Assembly (NCBI GenBank): GCA_913060985.1 | Contig: CAJXTQ010000001.1 | Location: 1 to 33,623, forward strand | DNA length: 33,623 nt | Direction of reading: 5' to 3' | Source of the DNA: an uncultured Micrococcales bacterium | Lineage (GTDB): Bacteria > Actinomycetota > Actinomycetes > Actinomycetales > Microbacteriaceae | In this document: positions 1 through 7,868 of the stretch, piece by piece | Layout of the letters: every line of letters starts with the position of its first letter | Position numbering within the stretch: position 1 is the stretch's first letter | Translations under genes and position numbers: made by a program | Notes under the pieces: model-generated | Told to the model about the DNA's origin: nothing | Database searches by the model: none | What the model saw: the letters and a program-made list of their open reading frames with translations, nothing else

Positions 1-540
1 GATTCTGGTGCGGTTTCACTGATGACTTTGCACACCGCTAAGGGTTTGGAATATCCAGTGGTCTTCCTAATCGGTTTGGAACAGGGAACCTTGCCTCACG
101 TTCGAGCCTTCGATGAACCCGGTGGGCTAGCCGAAGAGCGCCGTCTAATGTATGTGGGAATGACCAGGGCAAAACAAAAACTGGTCCTTTCCTGCGCACT
201 CACCAGAACCCTTTTTGGCTCGCAGCAGTCGATGATGGCGAGCAGCTTCCTCGGAGACATTCCTGAGGAACTGATTGACACCGTCGGAGAGAGACAAAAA
301 ACCTCAGCTGCCAAGCCTGTTAGCCGTTGGCAGGGGGCGATCACCACGGCAGCCCAAATCAGAGACAATGACGACCTGGAATTATCTGTTGGAGATCGGA
401 TAGTTCATGACAGCTTTGGTGAGGGTGAGGTGGTTCAGGTAAATGGAAATCCTCCAAGACAGACAGCTGAAATCAGATTCGACAGCGGACAGATCAAGAA
501 GCTGATGGTGAAGGTGGCGCCGATTAGCGTGCAGAAATAG
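1..540 (+). CDS. pcrA: ATP-dependent DNA helicase PcrA/UvrD, C-terminal part (5' end outside window)
   Basis: This is the last 179 codons of a superfamily 1A DNA helicase, open from base 1. Helicase motif V (SLMTLHTAKGLEYPVVFL, residues about 7-24 of the fragment) and motif VI (EERRLMYVGMTRA, with the arginine that senses the ATP gamma-phosphate) are intact. The last ~50 residues (VGDRIVHDSFGEGEVVQV onward) match the C-terminal Tudor-like domain by which PcrA contacts RNA polymerase in known relatives. It unwinds DNA in nucleotide excision repair and replication-fork rescue. The first ATG, at 22, is internal to motif V and is not the gene start. It lies upstream of sucC, as expected for Microbacteriaceae. 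PcrA is favoured over UvrD only because of actinobacterial naming. Confidence 0.93.
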   Translation, partial: DSGAVSLMTLHTAKGLEYPVVFLIGLEQGTLPHVRAFDEPGGLAEERRLMYVGMTRAKQKLVLSCALTRTLFGSQQSMMASSFLGDIPEELIDTVGERQKTSAAKPVSRWQGAITTAAQIRDNDDLELSVGDRIVHDSFGEGEVVQVNGNPPRQTAEIRFDSGQIKKLMVKVAPISVQK

Positions 541-556
541 TTTTTTAAATCAACGC

Positions 557-562
557 TAGGAT
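557..562 (+). promoter_or_regulatory. candidate -10 element for sucC
   Basis: TAGGAT in the short gap after pcrA fits the TANNNT -10 pattern seen elsewhere in this window. A transcript starting near 569 would have a leader of about 25 nt including the AGGGA at 586-590. No recognisable -35 is present. Read-through from pcrA is the alternative. Confidence 0.35.
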
Positions 563-594
563 TGAGCTACAAAGCGGATTTAGATAGGGAAACA

Positions 595-1752
595 GTGGAT
601 CTTTTTGAATATCAGGCCCGCGATTTATTTGAAGCCCATGGAGTTCCGGTGCTTAGGGGAATTGTTGTCGATACCCCAGAGCAAGCGGAAGCGGCTGCAA
701 AGGAAATCGGTGGAGTAGTTGTTGTAAAAGCACAGGTTAAGACTGGCGGTCGTGGAAAAGCAGGTGGGGTGAAAGTTGCAAAAACCCCAGAGGATGCTAA
801 AGCTGCCGCCGAGGCCATTTTGGGTCTGGACATCAAGGGGCATGTCGTAAAAAGGCTGATGATCGCTCAGGGAGCAGATATTGCCGAGGAGTATTACTTC
901 TCTGTACTGCTGGACCGCTCCAATCGCACCTTCCTGGCGCTTTGCTCGGTTGAGGGTGGAGTTGAGATTGAGCAATTGGCAGAAGAGCGCCCAGAGGCGC
1001 TAGCCAAGGTGCAGATCAGCGCCAATGAGGGAATTGATCTTGCGAAAGCCAAAGAAATCGCTCAAGAGGCTAACTTTCCAGCCGAGTTGGTTGACAGCGT
1101 AAGTGAAGTATTTGTGAAGCTTTATGGAGTGTTTGAAAAAGAGGACGCAACGCTGGTTGAGGTGAACCCACTTGTAAGAACCGGTGACGGCCAGATTATC
1201 GCTCTGGATGGAAAAGTAACTCTGGATGAGAATGCCGAGTTCCGCCACGAGCGCGAGCAAATGGAGCGTGACCAGCTAGATCCGCTGGAGGCCAAGGCTA
1301 AAGAAAACGACCTGAACTACGTCAAGCTTGATGGCGAGGTTGGAATCATTGGAAACGGTGCCGGTCTGGTTATGTCAACACTTGACGTTGTTGCCTATGC
1401 AGGTGAAAACCACGGTGGCGTGAAGCCAGCAAACTTCTTAGACATTGGAGGCGGAGCCAGTGCTGAGGTGATGGCAGCAGGACTGGATGTGATTCTTGGT
1501 GATGAGCAGGTAAAGAGTGTGTTTGTAAACGTATTCGGAGGAATTACCGCCTGCGATGCAGTTGCCAACGGAATTGTAGGTGCGCTGGACAAGCTTGGAA
1601 GCGCTGCCAGCAAGCCGCTCGTAGTGAGGCTTGATGGCAATAATGTCGATGAGGGAAGAAAAATACTGAGCGAATACAACCACCCGCTTATCACCCTCGC
1701 GGAAACTATGGATGGCGGAGCTGACAGGGCCGCAGAATTGGCAAAGGGGTAA
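595..1752 (+). CDS. sucC: succinyl-CoA synthetase (ADP-forming), beta subunit
   Basis: ATP-grasp subunit of the TCA-cycle enzyme that converts succinyl-CoA plus ADP or GDP and phosphate to succinate, CoA and a nucleoside triphosphate. It works as a heterotetramer with SucD. The GTG at 595 is chosen because it gives the canonical N-terminus VDLFEYQARDLFEAHGVPV and has AGGGA at 586-590. An in-frame TTG at 562 would add 11 unconserved residues and has its purine run directly abutting the codon. Visible motifs are the ATP-grasp strand VVKAQVKTGGRGKAGGVK, the metal-site region VEVNPLV, and the C-terminal ligase-CoA domain with NFLDIGGGAS and FVNVFGGITACD. The length of 385 aa is normal. sucD follows after 2 nt. 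Confidence 0.97.
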   Translation: MDLFEYQARDLFEAHGVPVLRGIVVDTPEQAEAAAKEIGGVVVVKAQVKTGGRGKAGGVKVAKTPEDAKAAAEAILGLDIKGHVVKRLMIAQGADIAEEYYFSVLLDRSNRTFLALCSVEGGVEIEQLAEERPEALAKVQISANEGIDLAKAKEIAQEANFPAELVDSVSEVFVKLYGVFEKEDATLVEVNPLVRTGDGQIIALDGKVTLDENAEFRHEREQMERDQLDPLEAKAKENDLNYVKLDGEVGIIGNGAGLVMSTLDVVAYAGENHGGVKPANFLDIGGGASAEVMAAGLDVILGDEQVKSVFVNVFGGITACDAVANGIVGALDKLGSAASKPLVVRLDGNNVDEGRKILSEYNHPLITLAETMDGGADRAAELAKG

Positions 1753-1754
1753 GC

Positions 1755-2642
1755 ATGGCTATTTATCTTGATTCAAACTCAAAAATTATCGTCCAGGGAA
1801 TGACTGGAGCCGAGGGAATGAAGCACACCCAGCGAATGCTGGCTGGCGGCAGCGACATTGTTGGTGGAGTAAACCCACGTAAGGCCGGTGAAACCGTCGA
1901 AATTGAGGGGAAGAGCCTTCCAGTTTTCGGAAGCGTGGCTGAGGCAATGGCTGAGACCGGTGCAAATGTGAGTGTGATTTTTGTGCCACCCGCCTTTGCA
2001 AAAGCAGCTATGGTCGAGGCAATTGATGCGCAGGTGCCCCTGATTGTCACAATCACCGAGGGAATTCCGGTTCACGATAGTGCTGCAGCTTGGGATTACA
2101 ACCTGAAAAAGGGCAACAAGAGTCGCATGATTGGACCGAACTGCCCAGGAATCATTAGCCCGGGTAAATCAAATGCCGGAATTACTCCCAGCAACATCAC
2201 CGGTGCCGGTCCAATTGGATTGGTTAGCAAGAGTGGAACTCTCACCTACCAGATGATGTTTGAGCTGAGAGACATTGGGTTCTCAACAGGTATCGGTATT
2301 GGTGGGGATCCAGTAATTGGAACCACTCACATCGACGCCTTGGAAGCTTTTGAGGCCGATTCGGAAACCAAGGCAATTGTCCTGATTGGTGAAATTGGTG
2401 GAGACAGCGAAGAAAAAGCCGCTGAATACATCTCTAAGCACGTATCGAAACCAGTGGTTGCCTATGTTGCTGGCTTCACAGCACCAGAGGGTAAAACAAT
2501 GGGTCACGCTGGAGCGATTGTCTCGGGTTCTGCGGGAACAGCGCAGGCTAAAAAGGAAGCATTCGAGGCTGTTGGCGTGAAAGTTGGTAAGACTCCGAGT
2601 GAGACCGCGCAGCTGATGCGCGATATCATCGCGGGCCTCTAG
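1755..2642 (+). CDS. sucD: succinyl-CoA synthetase, alpha subunit
   Basis: CoA-binding, phosphohistidine-carrying subunit of succinyl-CoA synthetase, 295 aa as usual. The N-terminal Rossmann-type CoA-binding domain begins IVQGMTGAEGMKHTQRML. MIGPNCPGIISPG follows near residue 125, and the active-site histidine lies in TMGHAGAIVSGSAGTA near residue 250. The ATG at 1755 is preceded by AAGGGG inside the sucC end, 5 nt away, so the two subunits are probably translated together from one mRNA. The start lies 2 nt after the sucC stop. The next gene starts 4 nt after this stop. Confidence 0.97.
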   Translation: MAIYLDSNSKIIVQGMTGAEGMKHTQRMLAGGSDIVGGVNPRKAGETVEIEGKSLPVFGSVAEAMAETGANVSVIFVPPAFAKAAMVEAIDAQVPLIVTITEGIPVHDSAAAWDYNLKKGNKSRMIGPNCPGIISPGKSNAGITPSNITGAGPIGLVSKSGTLTYQMMFELRDIGFSTGIGIGGDPVIGTTHIDALEAFEADSETKAIVLIGEIGGDSEEKAAEYISKHVSKPVVAYVAGFTAPEGKTMGHAGAIVSGSAGTAQAKKEAFEAVGVKVGKTPSETAQLMRDIIAGL

Positions 2643-2646
2643 CCAA

Positions 2647-3891
2647 TTGAACAGAGCGCTGATTCCAGCCCTTGTGGCTGCATTGGAAGCGGCGCTGATA
2701 ATTGCAATCGGGATTGGAATCACGCTTGCGCCACTGACGGTTGTTTGGCTTGTCGAGCCCGACCCCAACTTTTCTTGGGTGAGCAATTTTTTGATTGCGG
2801 CAAACCTCTGGTTGGCAGCGCACGGGGTTGAGATTCTTATCCCAGCCGGCGAGCTTTCTGGAATTGAATTCGATGCCTTCAGCATTGCTGCCATGCCATT
2901 AGGGCTGACACTAATCACAGTCTTTTTGGCATACCGACTGGGAAGTCGTCTTAGCTCATCAGGCTCCTTGGTACTCGGTTGGGCTGGTGGCATCGGGAGC
3001 TTTGGTTTTATCAGCCTGTTGGTTTCGCAGGCTGCGATGAGCGAGTACGCAGAAGCAGTTCAATGGCAGGCGGTTTTGTCACCCACTCTGGTTTTCGCCA
3101 TCACGGTGATTCTTTCAAGCCTGATCGGCAAAAATTTCATGATTGCTTCGGCAAGCGAGCAATCCGAGGCTGCTGAGCGCCGCGTAATTAGAGCGAGCAT
3201 GGGCAAGCTAAAGAAATCGCTTCACTGGTCGCTGAGAGTTGTTTTGGATCCAGCCATTAGAGCAGGAACAATGATCACCCTGCTTACGCTGATTGCCGCA
3301 TCAGTGCTCACGGCTATCCTGCTGGCGGTGAATTGGGTGGAGATAATCAGGCTTTATGAGGCCCTGCAGATCACCATTGTTGGTGGTGTAGTGGTTACTC
3401 TGGGCCAGCTGGCAATTCTTCCGAACCTAATTGTTTATGTCGCAAGTTGGCTAATTGGACCGGGATTCGCAATCGGCATTGGTTCAAATGTCAGCCCGCT
3501 GGGAACCAATCTTGGACCACTGCCGGCCATCCCCGTTTTTGGCGCAATACCCAGTGAAACTTTGGAGCGGTCAATATGGGTGGTCCTGCTGCTGGGACTA
3601 TTTTCAATAATTGCGGTGGCAATCTCTAGAAAATCCACCGCTGATATCCGTTGGGAGTATGCAACTGGATTTGCAGCGAGTGCCTCTCTGGCCCTGGGGG
3701 TTGCATTGGTTGCAAGTGTTGAACTGATGCTGCTGGCTGTTGTTGCTAGCGGAGCGATGGGGCCAGGCAGATTGCAGTTTGTTGGGGTGGACCCGATTGC
3801 AGTCGGGCTAGTTAGTTTCGTTGTGGTTTTCATAAGCAGTTTCTTAGCTGGATTGATTGTTGCCAGACCTGAAGATAAAAGGCAACGATAG
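2647..3891 (+). CDS. perM: DUF6350 / PerM-like multi-pass membrane protein
   Basis: A 414-aa, strongly hydrophobic protein with roughly nine to ten predicted membrane segments and no soluble domain; the only clearly polar stretch is around residues 172-195. Assignment rests on composition, length and position. In Mycobacterium tuberculosis the gene between sucCD and purNH is perM (Rv0955), reported to be needed for cell division under stress. I infer the same family here (DUF6350). The start is a TTG 4 nt after sucD with no clear Shine-Dalgarno, so translational coupling is likely and the exact start is uncertain. The stop codon TAG at 3889-3891 forms the first three bases of the proposed purN -10 box. 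A transporter is the alternative reading. Confidence 0.7.
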   Translation: MNRALIPALVAALEAALIIAIGIGITLAPLTVVWLVEPDPNFSWVSNFLIAANLWLAAHGVEILIPAGELSGIEFDAFSIAAMPLGLTLITVFLAYRLGSRLSSSGSLVLGWAGGIGSFGFISLLVSQAAMSEYAEAVQWQAVLSPTLVFAITVILSSLIGKNFMIASASEQSEAAERRVIRASMGKLKKSLHWSLRVVLDPAIRAGTMITLLTLIAASVLTAILLAVNWVEIIRLYEALQITIVGGVVVTLGQLAILPNLIVYVASWLIGPGFAIGIGSNVSPLGTNLGPLPAIPVFGAIPSETLERSIWVVLLLGLFSIIAVAISRKSTADIRWEYATGFAASASLALGVALVASVELMLLAVVASGAMGPGRLQFVGVDPIAVGLVSFVVVFISSFLAGLIVARPEDKRQR

Positions 3892-3894
3892 GCT
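3889..3894 (+). promoter_or_regulatory. -10 element of leaderless purN promoter
   Basis: TAGGCT ends exactly 6 nt before the purN ATG, and no purine-rich Shine-Dalgarno lies in between. The TAG of this hexamer is also the stop codon of the upstream membrane-protein gene. No -35 is convincing at 16-18 nt upstream. The spacing matches eight other genes in the window. Confidence 0.6.
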
Positions 3895-3900
3895 AAGCGA

Positions 3901-4494
3901 ATGCTCTCGGTTGTAACACTCATTTCGGGCTCAGGTTCAAACCTGCAAGCACTTTTGAAAGCCTGTGACAACCCTCTATATCCAGCAAAAATGTTGGCTG
4001 TTGGCAGTGATAAGGCTGCATCTGGTCTTTTTCACGCGGAGGAGTACGGAGTGCCAAGCTTTGTAGTTGAACCACATAGATTTTCCACCAAAGAGCAGTG
4101 GGCAGAGGTTTTGGCAAGCAACATAAACCACCTAAATCCTGACCTGATTGTGCTAGCTGGATTTATGAGGATTCTGCCTACAAATTTTGTTGATCAGTTC
4201 TATCCAAAAGTCATCAATCTGCACCCTTCTCTGCTTCCGAAGTTCCCTGGAGCGCACGCGGTCAGAGATGCTCTCGCGGCTGGCGAGAAGACAACTGGCT
4301 GCACACTTCATGTGGTTGATGCTGGCGTTGACACGGGCCCAATAATTGACTTCAGACAGGTGCCGGTTGAAAGCACCGATGATGAACATTCTCTCCACGA
4401 GAAGATAAAGACCGAAGAAAGGGCAATGCTGGTCGAGGCTGTTCGATCAATAGCCGAGGGAAAGATTGACTTGGAGGAAATAGGTGGCAACTGA
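3901..4494 (+). CDS. purN: phosphoribosylglycinamide formyltransferase
   Basis: Transfers the formyl group from 10-formyltetrahydrofolate to GAR in purine synthesis. The N-terminus LISGSGSNLQAL is the GAR phosphate-binding loop. INLHPSLLPKFPGAHAVRDAL, shown here only as its core INLHPSLLPKF, carries the catalytic Asn and His, and VVDAGVDTGPII carries the catalytic Asp. The length of 197 aa is typical. It overlaps purH by 11 nt in another frame, indicating coupled translation. The start has no Shine-Dalgarno but has a TAGGCT box 6 nt upstream, so a leaderless transcript is proposed. It shares its fold with PurU at 13195-14046, but lacks that protein's N-terminal ACT domain. Confidence 0.96.
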   Translation: MLSVVTLISGSGSNLQALLKACDNPLYPAKMLAVGSDKAASGLFHAEEYGVPSFVVEPHRFSTKEQWAEVLASNINHLNPDLIVLAGFMRILPTNFVDQFYPKVINLHPSLLPKFPGAHAVRDALAAGEKTTGCTLHVVDAGVDTGPIIDFRQVPVESTDDEHSLHEKIKTEERAMLVEAVRSIAEGKIDLEEIGGN

Positions 4495-6064
4495 TAGTTC
4501 GCTAAATTATCGGGATCGAATTCAGATCAAAAGGGCTCTGATCTCCGTAAGTGACAAGACAGGTTTGCTGGAGCTTGCAAAAAATCTGGTTAGTAGCGGT
4601 GTAGAGATAGTTTCCACGGGTTCAACCGCCAAGCAGATTGCCGATGCGGGTGTGCCAGTGACCCAGGTCAACGAAGTCACGGGATTTCAAGAAACACTTG
4701 ATGGCAGGGTGAAAACTCTGCATCCAAACGTTCACGCTGGATTGCTTGCCGATCTAAGAAAGCCAGAGCACAAATCACAGCTTGAGGAACTTGGAATAAA
4801 ACCTTTCGAGCTTGTAATTGTCAATCTCTATCCATTTGTTGAAACCATCAACTCCGGCGCAGATTTCGATGAGTGCATAGAACAGATTGATATTGGTGGG
4901 CCAGCGATGGTTCGAGCAAGCGCAAAAAACTTTGCAAACGTTGCGATAGTAACCGCTACGGATGATTACCAGATGATTGTTGATGCCATTAGAGATGGCG
5001 GAACAACCCTAGAGCAGCGCAAAAGCCTATCTTTGAAGGCCTTCACAACAACTGCAAATTACGATGCTGCGGTTAGTGGCTGGATGGCCTCGAATAGATC
5101 TGATGCTGAATCGAAAACCGATCTGCCGACTGAATTGGATATCAACAGCAAGCGCCACTCAATCCTTAGATATGGTGAGAACTCTCATCAGTCTGCAGCC
5201 ATCTACACATCAAACAACGTCTCACCAGGTCTTGCCCAGGCAAGGCTTTTGCATGGCAAGGAGATGAGCTTCAACAACTACGTTGATGCTGACAGCGCCT
5301 TGCGAGTCGCTTTCGACTTCGTAAAACCTGCGGTGGCGATTATCAAGCACGCCAACCCCTGCGGGGTTGCTGAGGCAACCGATGTTGCAAGCGCCTACCA
5401 AAAAGCCTTTGAGTGTGATCCGGTAAGCGCATTCGGGGGAGTAGTTGCGGTCAATAGCAAACTAACGGCAGAGATGGCCGAGAAAATGAGTGAAGTGTTT
5501 ACCGAGGTGGTCGTAGCTCCAGCCTATGACACCGAGGCTTTGTCAATCTTGACTCAGAAAAAGAACTTGCGAATTATGCAGCTAGCGGGTGATTTTAGGT
5601 ATCCAGAGACCGAGCTGAAGCAGGTTTCCGGGGGATTTTTGCTGCAGCAATCCGATCGATTTGAGGTTGTAAATGCCGGTGACTGGAAGCTTGTAAGCGG
5701 CAGTCGTCCCGATAATGATGTACTGCAAGATCTGGAATTTGCATGGCGTGCGGTACGCGGAGTGAAATCAAATGCAATCCTGCTTGCCAAAAATGGCGCC
5801 AGCGTTGGCATCGGGATGGGTCAGGTAAACCGGGTGGATTCCTGCAAGCTGGCGGTAGATAGAGCTTCAGACAGAGTGGCAAATAGTGTTGCCGCCTCAG
5901 ACGCCTTTTTCCCTTTTGCCGATGGACTACAGATTCTTATAGATGCTGGAGTGAAGGCGATTGTACAGCCGGGCGGTTCAGTCAGAGACGAAGAAGTCAT
6001 TGAGTTGGCCAAAGCGAATTCAATACCAATGTTTTTCACTGGCGAGCGGCATTTTTTCCACTAA
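4484..6064 (+). CDS. purH: bifunctional AICAR transformylase / IMP cyclohydrolase
   Basis: Catalyses the last two steps to IMP. Residues about 15-145 form the MGS-like IMP cyclohydrolase domain (RALISVSDKTGLLELAK, then GGPAMVRASAKNF). The remainder is the AICAR transformylase domain, with the catalytic Lys-His pair in IIKHANPCGVAE and NGASVGIGMGQVNRVDS near residue 435. The 526-aa length is normal for the family. Translation starts at a GTG at 4484 inside the purN end, with GGAAATAGGTG just upstream. It uses the 10-formyl-THF that folD (15391-16251) can supply. The stop codon is part of the inverted repeat at 6061-6075. Confidence 0.97.
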   Translation: MATDSSLNYRDRIQIKRALISVSDKTGLLELAKNLVSSGVEIVSTGSTAKQIADAGVPVTQVNEVTGFQETLDGRVKTLHPNVHAGLLADLRKPEHKSQLEELGIKPFELVIVNLYPFVETINSGADFDECIEQIDIGGPAMVRASAKNFANVAIVTATDDYQMIVDAIRDGGTTLEQRKSLSLKAFTTTANYDAAVSGWMASNRSDAESKTDLPTELDINSKRHSILRYGENSHQSAAIYTSNNVSPGLAQARLLHGKEMSFNNYVDADSALRVAFDFVKPAVAIIKHANPCGVAEATDVASAYQKAFECDPVSAFGGVVAVNSKLTAEMAEKMSEVFTEVVVAPAYDTEALSILTQKKNLRIMQLAGDFRYPETELKQVSGGFLLQQSDRFEVVNAGDWKLVSGSRPDNDVLQDLEFAWRAVRGVKSNAILLAKNGASVGIGMGQVNRVDSCKLAVDRASDRVANSVAASDAFFPFADGLQILIDAGVKAIVQPGGSVRDEEVIELAKANSIPMFFTGERHFFH

Positions 6065-6078
6065 CAAACTGTTAGCCT
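6061..6078 (+). promoter_or_regulatory. inverted repeat overlapping a -10 box upstream of the heterodimeric ABC exporter
   Basis: CTAACA-AAC-TGTTAG (6061-6075) is a perfect 6-bp inverted repeat with a 3-nt spacer. Its right arm runs into TAGCCT (6073-6078), a -10-like hexamer. A transcript starting near 6085 would include the Shine-Dalgarno GAGGAG at 6097-6102. The repeat could be an operator or a weak transcript hairpin after purH. No regulator gene is adjacent. Confidence 0.4.
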
Positions 6079-6104
6079 GTAACGCTGATCAGTTTTGAGG
6101 AGCT

Positions 6105-7868
6105 ATGCAGGAAAAAGGTTTACTGGCTACTCTCGCCAGGTTAATCCCTTATGCAGGCAAGACCCTACCCAGGCTAATGCTGGGTGTGCTTGTCGGAATT
6201 GCCGCACATATGTTTGCCCTTGCCCTTCCTCAAGTTTTGAGGGATTTAGTCAATGGCCTTGGGGAGAATCCAAGCGTTGATTTCCTTATTGGTTCAGTCG
6301 CACTATTTCTGTTCTTAGGCGCCAGTGAGGCTGTTTTAGTTCTGCTGCGTCGCTGGCTTGTCTTGGAGCCCGGAACCCAGGTTGAGGCAAGAATGCGAAA
6401 CCATCTCTATGAAAAATTGGAGACGCTACCGGTTAGCTTTCATGATCAGTGGCCAAGCGGGCAATTGCTTTCAAGATCGGTGCAGGATTTGGGTCTTTTG
6501 CGAAGGTGGATTTCGTTTGGCTTCGTTCTACTTATTGCAAATGTGGTGATGATTGCGGTGGGTTTGGTAATTCTTTTCAACACCCATTGGATGCTTGGAA
6601 CCATTTTGCTTATCAGCTCACTTCCTTTTTGGCTGAGGGGGTTTAACTACCAACGTGAATACGGACTTGCCAGTCGCCAATCCCAAGACCAGGCGGGAGA
6701 CTTGGCAACTAGCGTTGAGGAGTCGGTTCATGGAATCAGGGTGCTAAAGGCTTTCGGCAGAGGCGAGCAGGCAGCCGGTTTATTTGCGAGTGAAGCGAAA
6801 GAACTGAGGATGACCGAACTTAGGAAGGCTCGACTGAATTCAAACCTATGGCTTTTCATAATTCTCCTCCCAGAGTTATCTATCGGACTTAGCTTGTTGG
6901 CAGGCGTCTATCTAATTTCCAGCGGGGAGTTAACTCTCGGTGGCCTAGTCAGTTATTTTGCAACCGTGATGGTTCTTAGATGGCCTATCGAGTCGCTGGG
7001 TTTCTTATTGGCTTTCACGCTTGATGCAAAGGCTGCCGTGCAGAGGTTTGTCGAGGTTATTGATAAACCTGTGGACATAGCCGAGGCAGCGAGCATAAGA
7101 GAAATTGAAAATCCCCAGGGAAAGCTGGAATTCAAAAATGTCCATTTCCGCTATCCCGATGCCCCCACGAATCAGAGAGATCTGATTGATGGAGTGGATT
7201 TGGTGATCCAGCCAGGCCAATCAGTTGCCCTGATTGGAATAACAGGTAGTGGTAAATCAACATTGACAGCGCTTACGACCCGCTTGTATGACGTCACAGA
7301 TGGATCAATTGAGATTGACGGAGTGGATATAAAAAATCTCAGCTTTGGCGATCTTCGAAGCCAAATTGCCATGGCGTTTGAGGATGCAACCTTATTTTCC
7401 GCAAGCGTTAGAGACAATGTTCTGCTTGGTAGGCCCGATGCCAGTGAAGAGGATTTGCATCAGGCGCTTGAGATTGCCCAGGCAGCATTTGTTTATGACC
7501 TTCCCGAGGGAGTCGAGACAACTATTGGCGAAGAGGGAATGAGCCTTTCAGGCGGCCAGCGCCAGCGACTCGCTCTAGCCAGAGCGGTTGCGGCAAAGCC
7601 TTCAATATTGGTCATGGATGACCCATTGAGCGCATTAGATGTCGACACCGAGGCATTGGTAGAGCAGGCACTCCGGCAGGTCTTGAAAGGAACCACCGCA
7701 CTGATTGTTGCGCACAGGCCCTCCACAGTGATGCTGGCTGACAAAGTCGCACTGCTTCAAGATGGAAAAATTACTGCTTTCGGCACACACAGCGAACTGC
7801 TGAAATCCAGCGAGCACTACCGTTATGTGATTTCAAGTTTTGATTCAGAAAAGCAGGTGATTATTTGA
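6105..7868 (+). CDS. ABC exporter half-transporter with degenerate catalytic Walker B (subunit A)
   Basis: Type IV (exporter) ABC half-transporter: six-helix membrane domain to about residue 310, then the nucleotide-binding domain. Walker A is GITGSGKST near residue 376, the signature is LSGGQRQRLALARA near 480, and Walker B is ILVMDDPLSALD near 502. Aspartate replaces the catalytic glutamate after the Walker B aspartate, which is the hallmark of the degenerate site in heterodimeric exporters of the TM287/288, BmrCD and LmrCD type. The H-loop histidine (VAHRPST) is present. The ATG has a good Shine-Dalgarno (GAGGAG, 6097-6102). The 3' end overlaps the next half-transporter by 4 nt (TTGA). The substrate cannot be read from sequence; drug or lipid export is the usual guess. 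Confidence 0.93.
   Translation: MQEKGLLATLARLIPYAGKTLPRLMLGVLVGIAAHMFALALPQVLRDLVNGLGENPSVDFLIGSVALFLFLGASEAVLVLLRRWLVLEPGTQVEARMRNHLYEKLETLPVSFHDQWPSGQLLSRSVQDLGLLRRWISFGFVLLIANVVMIAVGLVILFNTHWMLGTILLISSLPFWLRGFNYQREYGLASRQSQDQAGDLATSVEESVHGIRVLKAFGRGEQAAGLFASEAKELRMTELRKARLNSNLWLFIILLPELSIGLSLLAGVYLISSGELTLGGLVSYFATVMVLRWPIESLGFLLAFTLDAKAAVQRFVEVIDKPVDIAEAASIREIENPQGKLEFKNVHFRYPDAPTNQRDLIDGVDLVIQPGQSVALIGITGSGKSTLTALTTRLYDVTDGSIEIDGVDIKNLSFGDLRSQIAMAFEDATLFSASVRDNVLLGRPDASEEDLHQALEIAQAAFVYDLPEGVETTIGEEGMSLSGGQRQRLALARAVAAKPSILVMDDPLSALDVDTEALVEQALRQVLKGTTALIVAHRPSTVMLADKVALLQDGKITAFGTHSELLKSSEHYRYVISSFDSEKQVII

Noticed and set aside
562..594. TTG-started extension of sucC by 11 residues
   Set aside because: The extra residues are not part of the conserved SucC N-terminus, and the purine run abuts the TTG with no spacing. 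GTG 595 gives the canonical start.
2283..2993. 236-codon open frame on the minus strand across the sucD/perM-like boundary
   Set aside because: It is antisense to two well-supported genes, shows no recognisable domain and has composition typical of an opposite-strand shadow.
3435..3971. 178-codon minus-strand open frame across the perM-like/purN boundary
   Set aside because: Ser/Thr/Pro/Ala-rich, low-complexity translation typical of the complement of a membrane-protein gene; no start signal.
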